Position numbers and translations under genes: made by a program
Shown: positions 1 through 7,366 of the stretch, piece by piece
How positions within the stretch are numbered: position 1 is the first letter of the stretch
Layout: each line of letters starts with the position of its first letter
From: Muricoccus roseus
Lineage (GTDB): Bacteria; Pseudomonadota; Alphaproteobacteria; Acetobacterales; Acetobacteraceae
Length of the DNA: 64,000 bases
NCBI RefSeq assembly: GCF_900141905.1
Contig: NZ_FQZF01000017.1
Location: 1 to 64,000 of the forward strand
Direction: 5' to 3'
Notes under the pieces: model-generated
Seen by the model: only the letters and a program-made list of their open reading frames with translations
What the model was told of the DNA's origin: nothing
Database searches by the model: none

Positions 1-222
1 AAATCGCGACATTCAGCGATCGACGGCCGCACCACCCGGCACGAGAGCCATGCCCTGTCCCAGAAACACCGCAAGCGCATCGAGGAGGCTTTCGGCTGGG
101 CCAAGACCGTCGGCGGCATGGCCCAGACCGTCTATCGTCGCATCGAACGCGTGCGATCCCGCTTCATCCTGACGATGGTCGCCAACAACCTGGCCCGACT
201 GCCCCGGCTGCTGGCAGCATGA
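1..222 (+). CDS. IS5-family transposase, C-terminal fragment
   Basis: The open frame enters from the left edge of the window and ends at TGA 220-222, giving 73 residues. It carries the C-terminal DDE-transposase signature of the IS5 family: a segment reading IDGRTTRH, then RKRIEEAFGWAKTVGG, in which the E of EEAFGW is the last catalytic acid, and a terminal NNLARLPRLLAA. The enzyme would cut and join the ends of its own insertion sequence. Only the last quarter of the usual protein is visible, so it cannot be told whether the copy is intact beyond the window. The family is clear; the IS subgroup is not. Confidence 0.85.
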   Translation, partial: KSRHSAIDGRTTRHESHALSQKHRKRIEEAFGWAKTVGGMAQTVYRRIERVRSRFILTMVANNLARLPRLLAA

Positions 223-341
223 AGCCGAAAACCGGCATCCGGCGTCCATGCCGCTCGTAGGAACGGGCCGGACGCGCAAAGCCGCTGGTCCCTCCGACGG
301 GAAAACGCTCCAGAACGCCGAGTAATTCAGCGACCTGTTAA
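1..341 (+). mobile_element. Right part of an IS5-family insertion sequence
   Basis: The transposase tail (stop at 222) is followed by about 115 bases without a gene, then the sequence CAGCGACCTG at 328-337 and TTAA at 338-341. The next gene starts shortly after. The true terminal inverted repeat cannot be confirmed because the left end lies outside the window. The boundary near 341 is an estimate; TTAA would fit a YTAR-type target duplication known for one IS5 subgroup. Confidence 0.4.
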
Positions 342-410
342 GGGGCGCCCGTTGCTGCCTGTCCACCCCGCCGGTATGGTGCCGCCCCCCATGGACAGGT
401 CAATGCCCGC

Positions 411-1454
411 GTGAGCGCCACCACCGCGCCCGTCTCCGTCGCGCCCCGCCAAGTGGTCTCCGGCGCCCGCGACCCCGAGCATGCGCTCGAAGCCCTGACC
501 GCCCTCGTGCGGACGGATCTGGAAGCCTGCAACCGCCTGATCGTCGAGCGGATGCAGAGCCCCGTCGCCCTGATCCCGCAGCTGGCCGCGCATCTCGTCG
601 CGGCCGGGGGGAAGCGAATCCGCCCGCTGCTCACCCTCGCGGCCGCCAAGCTGTGCGGGCACGAGGGGGAGCGCCACATCGCTCTCGCCGCCTGCGTGGA
701 GTTCATCCACACCGCCACCCTGCTGCATGACGACGTGGTGGACGAAAGCGCGCTGCGCCGCGGGGCGCCCAGCGCCAATGCGGTGTTCGGCAACAAGCCC
801 AGCGTGCTCGTCGGCGATTTCCTCTTCGCCCGCGCCTTCCAGATCATGGTGGCGGACGGCTCGCTCCGCGTGCTGGACATCCTGGCCACCGCCTCGGCCA
901 CGATCGCGGAGGGCGAGGTGCTCCAGCTCGTCACTCAGAACGACACGGCGACGACCGAGGAACAGTATCTGCAGGTGATCGAGGGCAAGACCGCCGCCCT
1001 CTTCGCCGCCGCCACCGAGGTGGGCGCCGTGGTGGCCGACCGGCCCCAGGCCGAGGCCGAGGCGCTGCGCGAATATGGCCGCTCGCTCGGCGTCGCCTTC
1101 CAGCTGGTGGACGATGCGCTGGACTACTCGGCCAGCCAGGCCGCGCTCGGCAAAACGGTCGGTGACGACTTCCGGGAGGGGAAGATCACCCTTCCCGTGC
1201 TCCTCGCCTTCAACTCCGCGGAGGAGGAGGAGAAGGTCTTCTGGCGCCGCGTGCTGGAGGAGCGGGAGCAGGCGGAGGGTGACCTCGAGAAGGCCATCGC
1301 CCTGATGCAGTCGCGTGGCACGCTGGACGCCACCATCGAGCGCGCCCGGGAATACGGCACGCGCGCCCTCGATTCCCTCGCCATCTTCCCCGACGGGCCG
1401 GAGCGGCGCGCCCTGGCCGGTATCGTGGAATTCTGCATCGCCCGGGCGAGGTAG
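411..1454 (+). CDS. ispB: Polyprenyl (octa/decaprenyl) diphosphate synthase
   Basis: This trans-prenyltransferase of 347 residues condenses isopentenyl diphosphate onto an allylic primer to build the long side chain of ubiquinone. Both Asp-rich Mg-binding motifs are present: DDVVD at residues 107-111 in LLHDDVVDE, and DDALD at 234-238 in FQLVDDALDY. The substrate-binding GGKRIRP lies at 66-72. Length and motif spacing match long-chain enzymes rather than farnesyl synthases. Translation probably starts at GTG 411, because no ATG lies nearby in frame. The gene stands alone downstream of the IS remnant and is convergent with the SDR gene. Product chain length (C40 or C50) cannot be read from sequence; C50 is expected for Acetobacteraceae. 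Confidence 0.9.
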   Translation: MSATTAPVSVAPRQVVSGARDPEHALEALTALVRTDLEACNRLIVERMQSPVALIPQLAAHLVAAGGKRIRPLLTLAAAKLCGHEGERHIALAACVEFIHTATLLHDDVVDESALRRGAPSANAVFGNKPSVLVGDFLFARAFQIMVADGSLRVLDILATASATIAEGEVLQLVTQNDTATTEEQYLQVIEGKTAALFAAATEVGAVVADRPQAEAEALREYGRSLGVAFQLVDDALDYSASQAALGKTVGDDFREGKITLPVLLAFNSAEEEEKVFWRRVLEEREQAEGDLEKAIALMQSRGTLDATIERAREYGTRALDSLAIFPDGPERRALAGIVEFCIARAR

Positions 1455-1461
1455 CACGCGG

Positions 1462-1483
1462 GGGCGCCCCCGGAGGGGCGCCC
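1462..1483. terminator. Hairpin between convergent genes
   Basis: A 9-bp GC stem (GGGCGCCCC paired with GGGGCGCCC, loop CGGA) sits in the 37-base gap between the convergent prenyl synthase and SDR genes. There is no T tract, so it is a candidate bidirectional terminator or mRNA 3' end stabiliser rather than a classical intrinsic terminator. Confidence 0.5.
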
Positions 1484-1491
1484 TTCCCGGA

Positions 1492-2232
1492 TCAGCCGCG
1501 CCCGAGCCAGGGCATCTTCGTCGCCATGATGGTGAGGAAGGGGATGTTCGCGTCGAGCGGCATGGAGGCCATATGCGCCACCGTCCGGCCGACATGCGCG
1601 ACATCCATCCGCGGCTCCACCATCATGGACCCGTCGGGTTGCAGCACGCCCTTGGTCATGCGCTCGGTCATCGGGGTGGCCGCGTTGCCGATGTCGATCT
1701 GGCTCGCGGTGATGTCGTGCTTGCGGCCGTCGAGCGCGATCTGCTTCGTCAGCCCCGTCACGGCGTGCTTCGTGGCCGTATAGGCGGCGGCCCCGGGGCG
1801 CGGCGCATGGGCGCTGATCGAGCCGTTGTTGATGATGCGCCCGCCCTTGGGGGACTGGTGCTTCATGATGCGGTAGGCGGCCTGGGCGCAGTAGAAGGTG
1901 CCGTCCAGATTGGCCGCCACAACCCCGCGCCAGTCCTCGAGCGGCAGCTCGTCGAAGTCCACGGCCGGCGCGCCGCGGCCTGCATTGTTGAACAGCAGGT
2001 CCAGCCGCCCGAAACGCTCCTTGATCTGCGCGAAGGCGGCCTCAACCTGGGCGCGGTCGCCCACATCGGCGGGAATCGCGACGCCCCGGCCATGCCCCGC
2101 GATGGTCTCCTCCAGCGGCTCCAGCCGGCGGCCGAGCACGGCCACCATCCAGCCCTCCGCCAGCAGGGCCTGGGCCGCCGCCCGCCCGATTCCCGTGCCC
2201 GCGCCCGTCACGACCGCATAGCGATCCGCCAT
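1492..2232 (-). CDS. SDR family NAD(P)-dependent oxidoreductase
   Basis: A classical short-chain dehydrogenase/reductase of 246 residues. The cofactor motif TGAGTGIG is at residues 9-16, NNAG at 82-85, a catalytic Ser near 138, and YTATK with Tyr151 and Lys155. The open frame extends far upstream, but ATG 2232 is chosen because it is preceded by a purine-rich GGAAAGGGGG and begins MADRYAVVTG, exactly where SDRs normally start. The substrate is unknown. It is monocistronic, on the minus strand, and divergent from the two small genes that follow. Confidence 0.88.
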   Translation of the reverse strand: MADRYAVVTGAGTGIGRAAAQALLAEGWMVAVLGRRLEPLEETIAGHGRGVAIPADVGDRAQVEAAFAQIKERFGRLDLLFNNAGRGAPAVDFDELPLEDWRGVVAANLDGTFYCAQAAYRIMKHQSPKGGRIINNGSISAHAPRPGAAAYTATKHAVTGLTKQIALDGRKHDITASQIDIGNAATPMTERMTKGVLQPDGSMMVEPRMDVAHVGRTVAHMASMPLDANIPFLTIMATKMPWLGRG

Positions 2233-2363
2233 AGCATTTCCCCCTTTCCAGCTGTGCTGGCGCGGAGCCTGCGTCGGGCATCCGGCGCTGGCAAGGCTCC
2301 GCGAATGGCTCGGCAACTGCGGGAGAAAGGGCGCGTTTCCCAGGACCAGGGCTGGAGCGTGAG

Positions 2364-2630
2364 ATGAGCAAGGAATCGGAACGGAAGGCGCGGGACGCCA
2401 CGGCGGCCGGGGTGGATCCCATCCAGGACAATCCGCGCGCGCACCGCCAGGCCCATGGCCGCATGGCGCCGGAGCGCGGCGACGGCCCGGCGGCGGGTAC
2501 GGCGGACGAGCCCGTTTCACCGGGCGAGTTCCAGGCCGGAGACCGGTCCGAATTGGCCCAGGCGCTGGGCGGCCCGGTGGATATCTCGCCGATCCGCGGC
2601 CGCCGCATGATCGAGCGGCCCGAGGAATAG
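2364..2630 (+). CDS. Small hydrophilic hypothetical protein
   Basis: An 88-residue hydrophilic protein without signal peptide or membrane segment, rich in Glu, Arg, Gly and Pro and probably largely disordered. I do not recognise a family. Support for a real gene comes from a GGAG six bases before the ATG, from its position in the gap before the DUF3775 gene on the same strand with 35 bases between them, and from the absence of a better gene on either strand. Confidence 0.6.
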   Translation: MSKESERKARDATAAGVDPIQDNPRAHRQAHGRMAPERGDGPAAGTADEPVSPGEFQAGDRSELAQALGGPVDISPIRGRRMIERPEE

Positions 2631-2665
2631 GCGCAGGCAGCGCGAACCAGAAGAGGCGCAACAGA

Positions 2666-3079
2666 ATGAGCGACCGGCCCGATCCCGATGACGAGGTGGA
2701 TCTCGTCGTCAGCCTTACCACCATCGTCGGCATCATCGATGCCGCCCGTGGGGCTGGGGAGCTGGAGGAGGAAGCCACCAACGAGGATGTGCAGGACGAG
2801 GAGAATCCGGACGACAGCGACCCGGATGCCATCGTCGACACTCTGAAGGGCCTCATCAACGAGTTGAACGAGGACGAGCAGGCCGCACTGATCGCGCTGA
2901 CCTGGATCGGCCGGGGCGATTACGACGCCTCCGAATGGGACGAGGCGCTGCGCCTGGCCAAGGAGCGGAACGAGGACGGCACCGCGGCCGATTACCTGAC
3001 CGGCATGGAACTGCTCGGAGACTACCTGTCCGAAGGCATCGCCGCCTTCGGCTATTCGGCCGAGGAAATCGCCCGCTAG
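2666..3079 (+). CDS. DUF3775 domain-containing protein
   Basis: An acidic 137-residue protein. The N-terminal third is Asp/Glu-rich (around residues 35-55). The rest carries the core that I recognise as DUF3775: the stretch LIALTWIGRGDYDASEW followed by a Lys/Arg-containing helix and a YLTG...LGDYLSEG segment. No function is known for the family. The ATG is preceded by AGAGG. It follows the 88-residue gene by 35 bases and may be cotranscribed with it. Confidence 0.75.
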   Translation: MSDRPDPDDEVDLVVSLTTIVGIIDAARGAGELEEEATNEDVQDEENPDDSDPDAIVDTLKGLINELNEDEQAALIALTWIGRGDYDASEWDEALRLAKERNEDGTAADYLTGMELLGDYLSEGIAAFGYSAEEIAR

Positions 3080-3111
3080 CCGGCCTGCCTACCCCTCGCT
3101 CGGGCCCGGCC

Positions 3112-3117
3112 TATACT
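3112..3117 (+). promoter_or_regulatory. Candidate -10 element of the CoxL-type gene
   Basis: TATACT at 3112-3117 is a near-consensus -10 hexamer in otherwise GC-rich DNA, 29 bases before the ATG at 3147. No convincing -35 hexamer lies 16-18 bases upstream. Transcription would start near 3124, leaving a short leader that holds the ribosome binding site. Confidence 0.4.
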
Positions 3118-3146
3118 GGCCGCAAAGGGAACGGGCGAGGGGCGGC

Positions 3147-5486
3147 ATGGAGAAGTACGGAATCGGCCAGCCGGTGCGGCGGCGCGAGGACCCCCGGCTG
3201 CTGACAGGGCGCGGGCGCTACACCGACGATATGGACCCGCCGGGCTGCGTGCAGGCCGTCATTCTCCGTTCGCCCCATGCCCATGCCCGCATCCTCTCGA
3301 TCGGAACCGATGCCGCGAGGCGGGCCCCCGGCGTTCTTGCCGTGCTCACTGGCCGGGACGCGGCGGCGGATGGGCTGGGCCGCCTTCCCACCCTGTTCGA
3401 CGTGCCGGGGAAGGACCGCCCGCTCTTCGACCCCACCCGCGAGATCCTGCAGACCGAGCGCGTGCGCTATGTCGGCGACCCCGTCGCGCTGATCGTCGCG
3501 GAAACGCGCCAGCAGGCCATGGATGCCGCCGAGCTGGTCGAGGTGGAGTATGATCCGCTGCCCTCGATCACCGACACGGCGGCGGCGGCGCTGCCCGGCG
3601 CGCCGGTCATCTGGGAAGCATGCCCGGACAACACCGCGGTGCTCTGGGACAGCGGCCGCTTCGAGGAGACGGAGGCCGCCTTCGCGCGGGCCTATCGCAC
3701 CGTCTCCATCGACCTGGTGAACAACCGCATGGTCGGCAATCCCATGGAGCCCCGGACCGCGCTGGGCGAATGGGACGCGGAGACGGAGCGCTACCTCTTC
3801 CATGGGCCCAGCCAGGGCGCGCATCGCATCCGCGACAACCTGGCCAAGCACGCCTTCCGCGTGCCGCTGGAGAAGATCCGGGTCGTCTCCCCCGATGTGG
3901 GCGGCGGGTTCGGCGTGCGTGGGAAGCTGGTGCCGGAGAATGCCATGGTGCTCTGGGCGGCCCGGAAGCTGGGACGCCCGGTGAAGTGGCTGGCCGGCCG
4001 CACCGAGACCTTCCAGTCCGACCCGCATGGCCGGGACCAGGTGACGCATGCGGAGATGGCGCTGGACGAGGCGGCCCGGTGCCTCGGTGTCCGCATCCGC
4101 ACGACCGCGGGCATGGGCGCCTACCTGCAGGACATGGGGCCGAGGGTTCCGACCTCTGGCGGAGCGAGGGTGATGGGCACGGTCTATGACGTGCAGGCCA
4201 TCAACAACCAGGTGCGCTGCGTCTTCACCAACACCGTGCCGACCGACAGCTTCCGCGGCGCCGGGCGGCCGGAGACGGCCTACATCATGGAGCGCCTCTT
4301 CGACCAGGCGGCGCTCGCCTTCGGCATCGGGCGGGACGAGGTGCGGCGGCGGAACCTCGTCCGGCCGGAGCAGATGCCCTACCGCAACACGGTGGGGAAC
4401 CTTATCGACAGCGGCGACTTCCCGGGCACCCAGGCCATGGCGCTGCGGATGGTGGATTGGGAAGGCTTTGCCGCGCGGCGCGCCGGCGCCCGCGCGCGGG
4501 GACGTTTGCGCGGGATCGGCCTCGGCTATTTCATCGAGGCCTCGGGCGGTATGCCGAGCGAATGGGCGCGGCTTCGCCTCACGCCCGAGGGGCGGGCGGA
4601 GATCCGCGTCGGCACCTTCAGCCATGGCCAGGGGCATGAGACCGCCTTCGCCCAGATCGTGGCGGAGCGCCTCGGCCTCGACCCCGCTCAAATCACCTTC
4701 ATCCAGGGTGACACGGACGAGATCGAGAAAGGCACGGGCACCGGGGGGTCCCGCTCCTCCCAGATGGGTGGGGTGGCTGTGCTCCGCGCCAGCGACGCGG
4801 TGGTGGAGAAGGCCCGGCGCATCGCGGCGCACCTGCTTGAGGCCGCGGCGCGGGATGTGGAGCTGGAGGATGGCCGCTTCCGTGTCGCCGGCACCGATCT
4901 TCGCCTCGACTGGTCGCGCGTCATCGCCGCCGCGCACGACCCGGCACAGTTGCCGGATGGCGAGACGCTGGGGCTGGACGAGGCGCTGACCTATACGCGC
5001 GACACCGAATGCAACTTCCCCAATGGCTGCCACGTGGCCGAGGTGGAGGTGGACCCGGAGACGGGCCGGGTGGAGCTGGTGCGCTACGCGGCCGTGGACG
5101 ACGTGGGCAACGTCATCAATCCGCTTCTCGTCCACGGCCAGATGCATGGCGGCATCATGACCGGCATCGGACAGGCCTTGATGGAGGAGGCGCGCTACGA
5201 CCCCGAAGGCGGCCAGTTCCTCACCAGCACCTTCCAGGACTACTGCATGCCCCGCGCCGGCGATGCCTGCGACTTCGAGCTCGCCCTGAACATCGTGCCG
5301 ACACCCACCAACGAGCTGGGCGTGAAGGGGGCAGGGGAGGGCGGCGCCTGCGGCGCCCCGCCCGCCATCGTCTCCGCCGTGTGCGACGCGCTCGGGGTGG
5401 CGCATATCGACATGCCGCTCACGCCGGAAAAGGTCTGGCGGGCGCTTCGGAGCGTCCCCGCTCAGGCGGCTTTAGGGGCGGGCTGA
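3147..5486 (+). CDS. Xanthine dehydrogenase family molybdopterin-binding subunit (CoxL-like)
   Basis: A 779-residue protein homologous to the large, molybdenum cofactor-binding subunit of aerobic CO dehydrogenase and xanthine-oxidase-type hydroxylases. It has the usual architecture: an N-terminal a/b hammerhead (about 20-130), then two molybdopterin-binding regions with DVGGGFGVRGK, FRGAGRPE, GQGHETAF and a C-terminal GVKGAGEGG. The Glu in the last motif corresponds to the catalytic base. The active-site loop reads FRGAGR, not the AYxCSFR of true CO dehydrogenase, so CO oxidation is unlikely and the substrate is unknown. The FAD (CoxM) and 2Fe-2S (CoxS) partner genes that normally accompany it are absent on both sides. 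Repeat copy A follows its stop codon. Confidence 0.88.
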   Translation: MEKYGIGQPVRRREDPRLLTGRGRYTDDMDPPGCVQAVILRSPHAHARILSIGTDAARRAPGVLAVLTGRDAAADGLGRLPTLFDVPGKDRPLFDPTREILQTERVRYVGDPVALIVAETRQQAMDAAELVEVEYDPLPSITDTAAAALPGAPVIWEACPDNTAVLWDSGRFEETEAAFARAYRTVSIDLVNNRMVGNPMEPRTALGEWDAETERYLFHGPSQGAHRIRDNLAKHAFRVPLEKIRVVSPDVGGGFGVRGKLVPENAMVLWAARKLGRPVKWLAGRTETFQSDPHGRDQVTHAEMALDEAARCLGVRIRTTAGMGAYLQDMGPRVPTSGGARVMGTVYDVQAINNQVRCVFTNTVPTDSFRGAGRPETAYIMERLFDQAALAFGIGRDEVRRRNLVRPEQMPYRNTVGNLIDSGDFPGTQAMALRMVDWEGFAARRAGARARGRLRGIGLGYFIEASGGMPSEWARLRLTPEGRAEIRVGTFSHGQGHETAFAQIVAERLGLDPAQITFIQGDTDEIEKGTGTGGSRSSQMGGVAVLRASDAVVEKARRIAAHLLEAAARDVELEDGRFRVAGTDLRLDWSRVIAAAHDPAQLPDGETLGLDEALTYTRDTECNFPNGCHVAEVEVDPETGRVELVRYAAVDDVGNVINPLLVHGQMHGGIMTGIGQALMEEARYDPEGGQFLTSTFQDYCMPRAGDACDFELALNIVPTPTNELGVKGAGEGGACGAPPAIVSAVCDALGVAHIDMPLTPEKVWRALRSVPAQAALGAG

Positions 5487-5498
5487 TCCTGGGGTGGC

Positions 5499-5749
5499 GG
5501 TCTGTCCCGGGGAGAGGAAGAAGGAATTCTTCCTCTCCCCGGCCCCCTCACCATCATCTTCTCTTGGAAGTTTGGAATCACTTGGCCGACGGTGCGCCTG
5601 AGGTCTAGGACCTCAGGCGACTACAACGGCAGAACAGGCGCCCAACAACCCGAGACCCCACTGATCCGGAGCATCCACGGCAGTCCGATGGAGTTCCAAG
5701 GGCCTCACGCCCTTGGCGGGTGAGGTCCGGAGAGGGCAGCGCCCTCTCC
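5499..5749 (+). repeat. Dispersed four-hairpin element, copy A
   Basis: This is one of four copies of a roughly 240-bp intergenic element, read here in the same direction as copy D. It has four hairpins in order. H1 (5507-5542) has a perfect 15-bp stem with arm CCGGGGAGAGGAAGA and a 6-base loop. H2 (5595-5619) has an 11-bp stem with arm CGCCTGAGGTC. H3 (5696-5716) has arm CCAAGGGC. H4 (5729-5749) has arm GGAGAGGGC. Conserved linkers include CACCATCATCTTCT after H1 and ATCCACGGCAGTC before H3. It starts about 12 bases after the CoxL-like stop codon and fills the gap to the convergent amidohydrolase gene. Confidence 0.9.
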
Positions 5750-5774
5750 GGGGCCCGAGCAGCCCAGAACGGTT

Positions 5775-7256
5775 TCAATCCGCGCGAAGAAGTCGCCGTG
5801 CCGCCGTGAACCGCCCGGCCAGCGCGCGGCAGTGGCAGGAGACATGGGGTGCGATGGCTTCGCACCAGCTCCGGGTTGCCGCGTTGGCGGCGGCCAGCCG
5901 GTCCGCCGCTTCCTGCGCCTGGCGGGCGAGGGCGGCTTCGTCGATGCCGAGTACCCGGCCGTCGCGCAGCTTCCACGTGCCGCCCACCATCACCTCGCGC
6001 AGCGCCAGACCGTCCTCGGTGAAGACGAGCTGGTTGGCGGCGTCGTTGAAGGGGGCCCAGTTGATGTGGCCGAGGTCGAGGAAGACGAGGTCGGCCAGCT
6101 TGCCCGGGGCGATCACCCCCGCATCCAGCCCCAGCAGCTTGGCCGAGCCCTCGGTGGCCAGGCGCACGCATTCCGCCGTGCCGAGCCAATCCTCCTCCGT
6201 GGCGCCGTCCCATAGGCGGGAGGCGAAGGCGGCCAGGCGCATGGCTTCGAACATGTTCTGGTTGTCGGAGGAGCCGGAGCCGTCGGTGCCCAGCCCGACC
6301 GTTACCCCCGCGCGGATCGCGGCCCGGGCCGGGGCGATGCCGGAGGCCAGGCGCATGTTCGACCCGGGATTGTGCGACAGACCGCCGCCGCGTGCGGCCA
6401 GAAGGGCCAGGTCCGCATCCGTCAGCCACACGCCGTGCGCCACGCTGAAGCGCTCGTTCACCAGCCCCAGCCGGTCCATATGCGCCAGCAGGGTGGAGCC
6501 GTAGCGCAGCTCGCCGCCGCCGGCCTGGTAGCGCGCTTCGGCCACATGCGTCTGCATCGGCAGCCCGTGCTCGGCCGAGAGGTCCCGGCAGCCCTCGAGG
6601 AAAGCGTCCGAGCAGTGCAGGGGGATGGTGGGCGCGCAGCCCAGCCGCACGGCCCCGCCGCGCCAGGCCTTCGCGGCGGCATGGATGGTGGAGAGGGTGT
6701 CGTCGGCGCGGGCCATGGACATGCCGGCCGCGCGCGCCTGGTGCTCCTCGGGCAACGCCTGGATGAGCCCGGGCGTGGCCTGGAAGAAGGTGAGGTCGGC
6801 CACCATCGGCGCCAGCACGGCGCGCAATCCGACGGCCTCATAGGCCTCAGCCATGGCCTGCAGCCCCTCCACCGAGGGGCCGGGGAATTCGAAGGCGAGG
6901 TCGTAGCCGGCGGTGCAGCCCTTCCGCAGCATCTCGACCGCGGTCAGGGTGGTGGCCAGGCGCTTCTCCTCCAGCCCGCGCCCGCCGCCGATCCAGGGTG
7001 CATGGGTCAGCAGCAGCGCCAGGTCCCACTTGTCGCCCATGCCCTTGGAGAGCCCGCCATGCCCATGGGTGTGGCCGTTGACGAGGCCGGGGATGACGAG
7101 GCGGCCCGTGGCATCGTGCCGGGCGGCATCCTCCACCGCCGTGCCGGGCGGGAGCAGGGCCGCGATGCGCTCGCCCTCCAGAAGGATCTCGAGGAAGGGG
7201 GCGGAGAGGGCATCGGGGGCGAGGACCCGCGCGCCGGTGATCAAGAGGCGTTCCAT
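5775..7256 (-). CDS. Amidohydrolase/deaminase of the ATZ/TRZ-guanine deaminase type
   Basis: A 493-residue metal-dependent hydrolase of the cytosine/guanine deaminase-chlorohydrolase superfamily. The metal-binding GHTHGH has His62 and His64. Later come a QTHVAE segment with a ligand His, SVAHGVWL with a further His, and GLGTDGSGSSDNQNMF carrying the catalytic Asp. This set fits subtype III amidohydrolases (SsnA, TrzA, guanine deaminase). The substrate, probably a deaminable heterocycle, cannot be assigned. The last ~35 residues (ending CHCRALAGRFTAARRLLRAD) are unusual and may be lineage-specific. It is convergent with the CoxL-like gene, and a shared role in purine-like compound breakdown is possible but unproven. 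Confidence 0.85.
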   Translation of the reverse strand: MERLLITGARVLAPDALSAPFLEILLEGERIAALLPPGTAVEDAARHDATGRLVIPGLVNGHTHGHGGLSKGMGDKWDLALLLTHAPWIGGGRGLEEKRLATTLTAVEMLRKGCTAGYDLAFEFPGPSVEGLQAMAEAYEAVGLRAVLAPMVADLTFFQATPGLIQALPEEHQARAAGMSMARADDTLSTIHAAAKAWRGGAVRLGCAPTIPLHCSDAFLEGCRDLSAEHGLPMQTHVAEARYQAGGGELRYGSTLLAHMDRLGLVNERFSVAHGVWLTDADLALLAARGGGLSHNPGSNMRLASGIAPARAAIRAGVTVGLGTDGSGSSDNQNMFEAMRLAAFASRLWDGATEEDWLGTAECVRLATEGSAKLLGLDAGVIAPGKLADLVFLDLGHINWAPFNDAANQLVFTEDGLALREVMVGGTWKLRDGRVLGIDEAALARQAQEAADRLAAANAATRSWCEAIAPHVSCHCRALAGRFTAARRLLRAD

Positions 7257-7354
7257 GGGCCCCAGGGTGCAACCGCCGCGCCACGGGGGGCAACCGGCGC
7301 GCCGGCCCCGGGCAGCGATGCACCGCGCCGCCTACCCCGCCCCGCCCGATCCGC

Positions 7355-7360
7355 TATACC
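7355..7360 (+). promoter_or_regulatory. Candidate -10 element giving a leaderless mRNA
   Basis: TATACC lies 6 bases before ATG 7367. If used, the transcript would begin at or next to the start codon, which fits the lack of a Shine-Dalgarno sequence. There is no good -35 hexamer, so this is tentative. Confidence 0.3.
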
Positions 7361-7366
7361 CCGCCC

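Noticed and set aside
3111-5405. Long open frame (764 codons) on the minus strand opposite the CoxL-like gene
   Set aside because: It mirrors the real gene's third-position GC bias; the translation is His/Arg/Gly-rich with no domain, no ribosome binding site and no signal. The plus-strand frame has a full set of family motifs.
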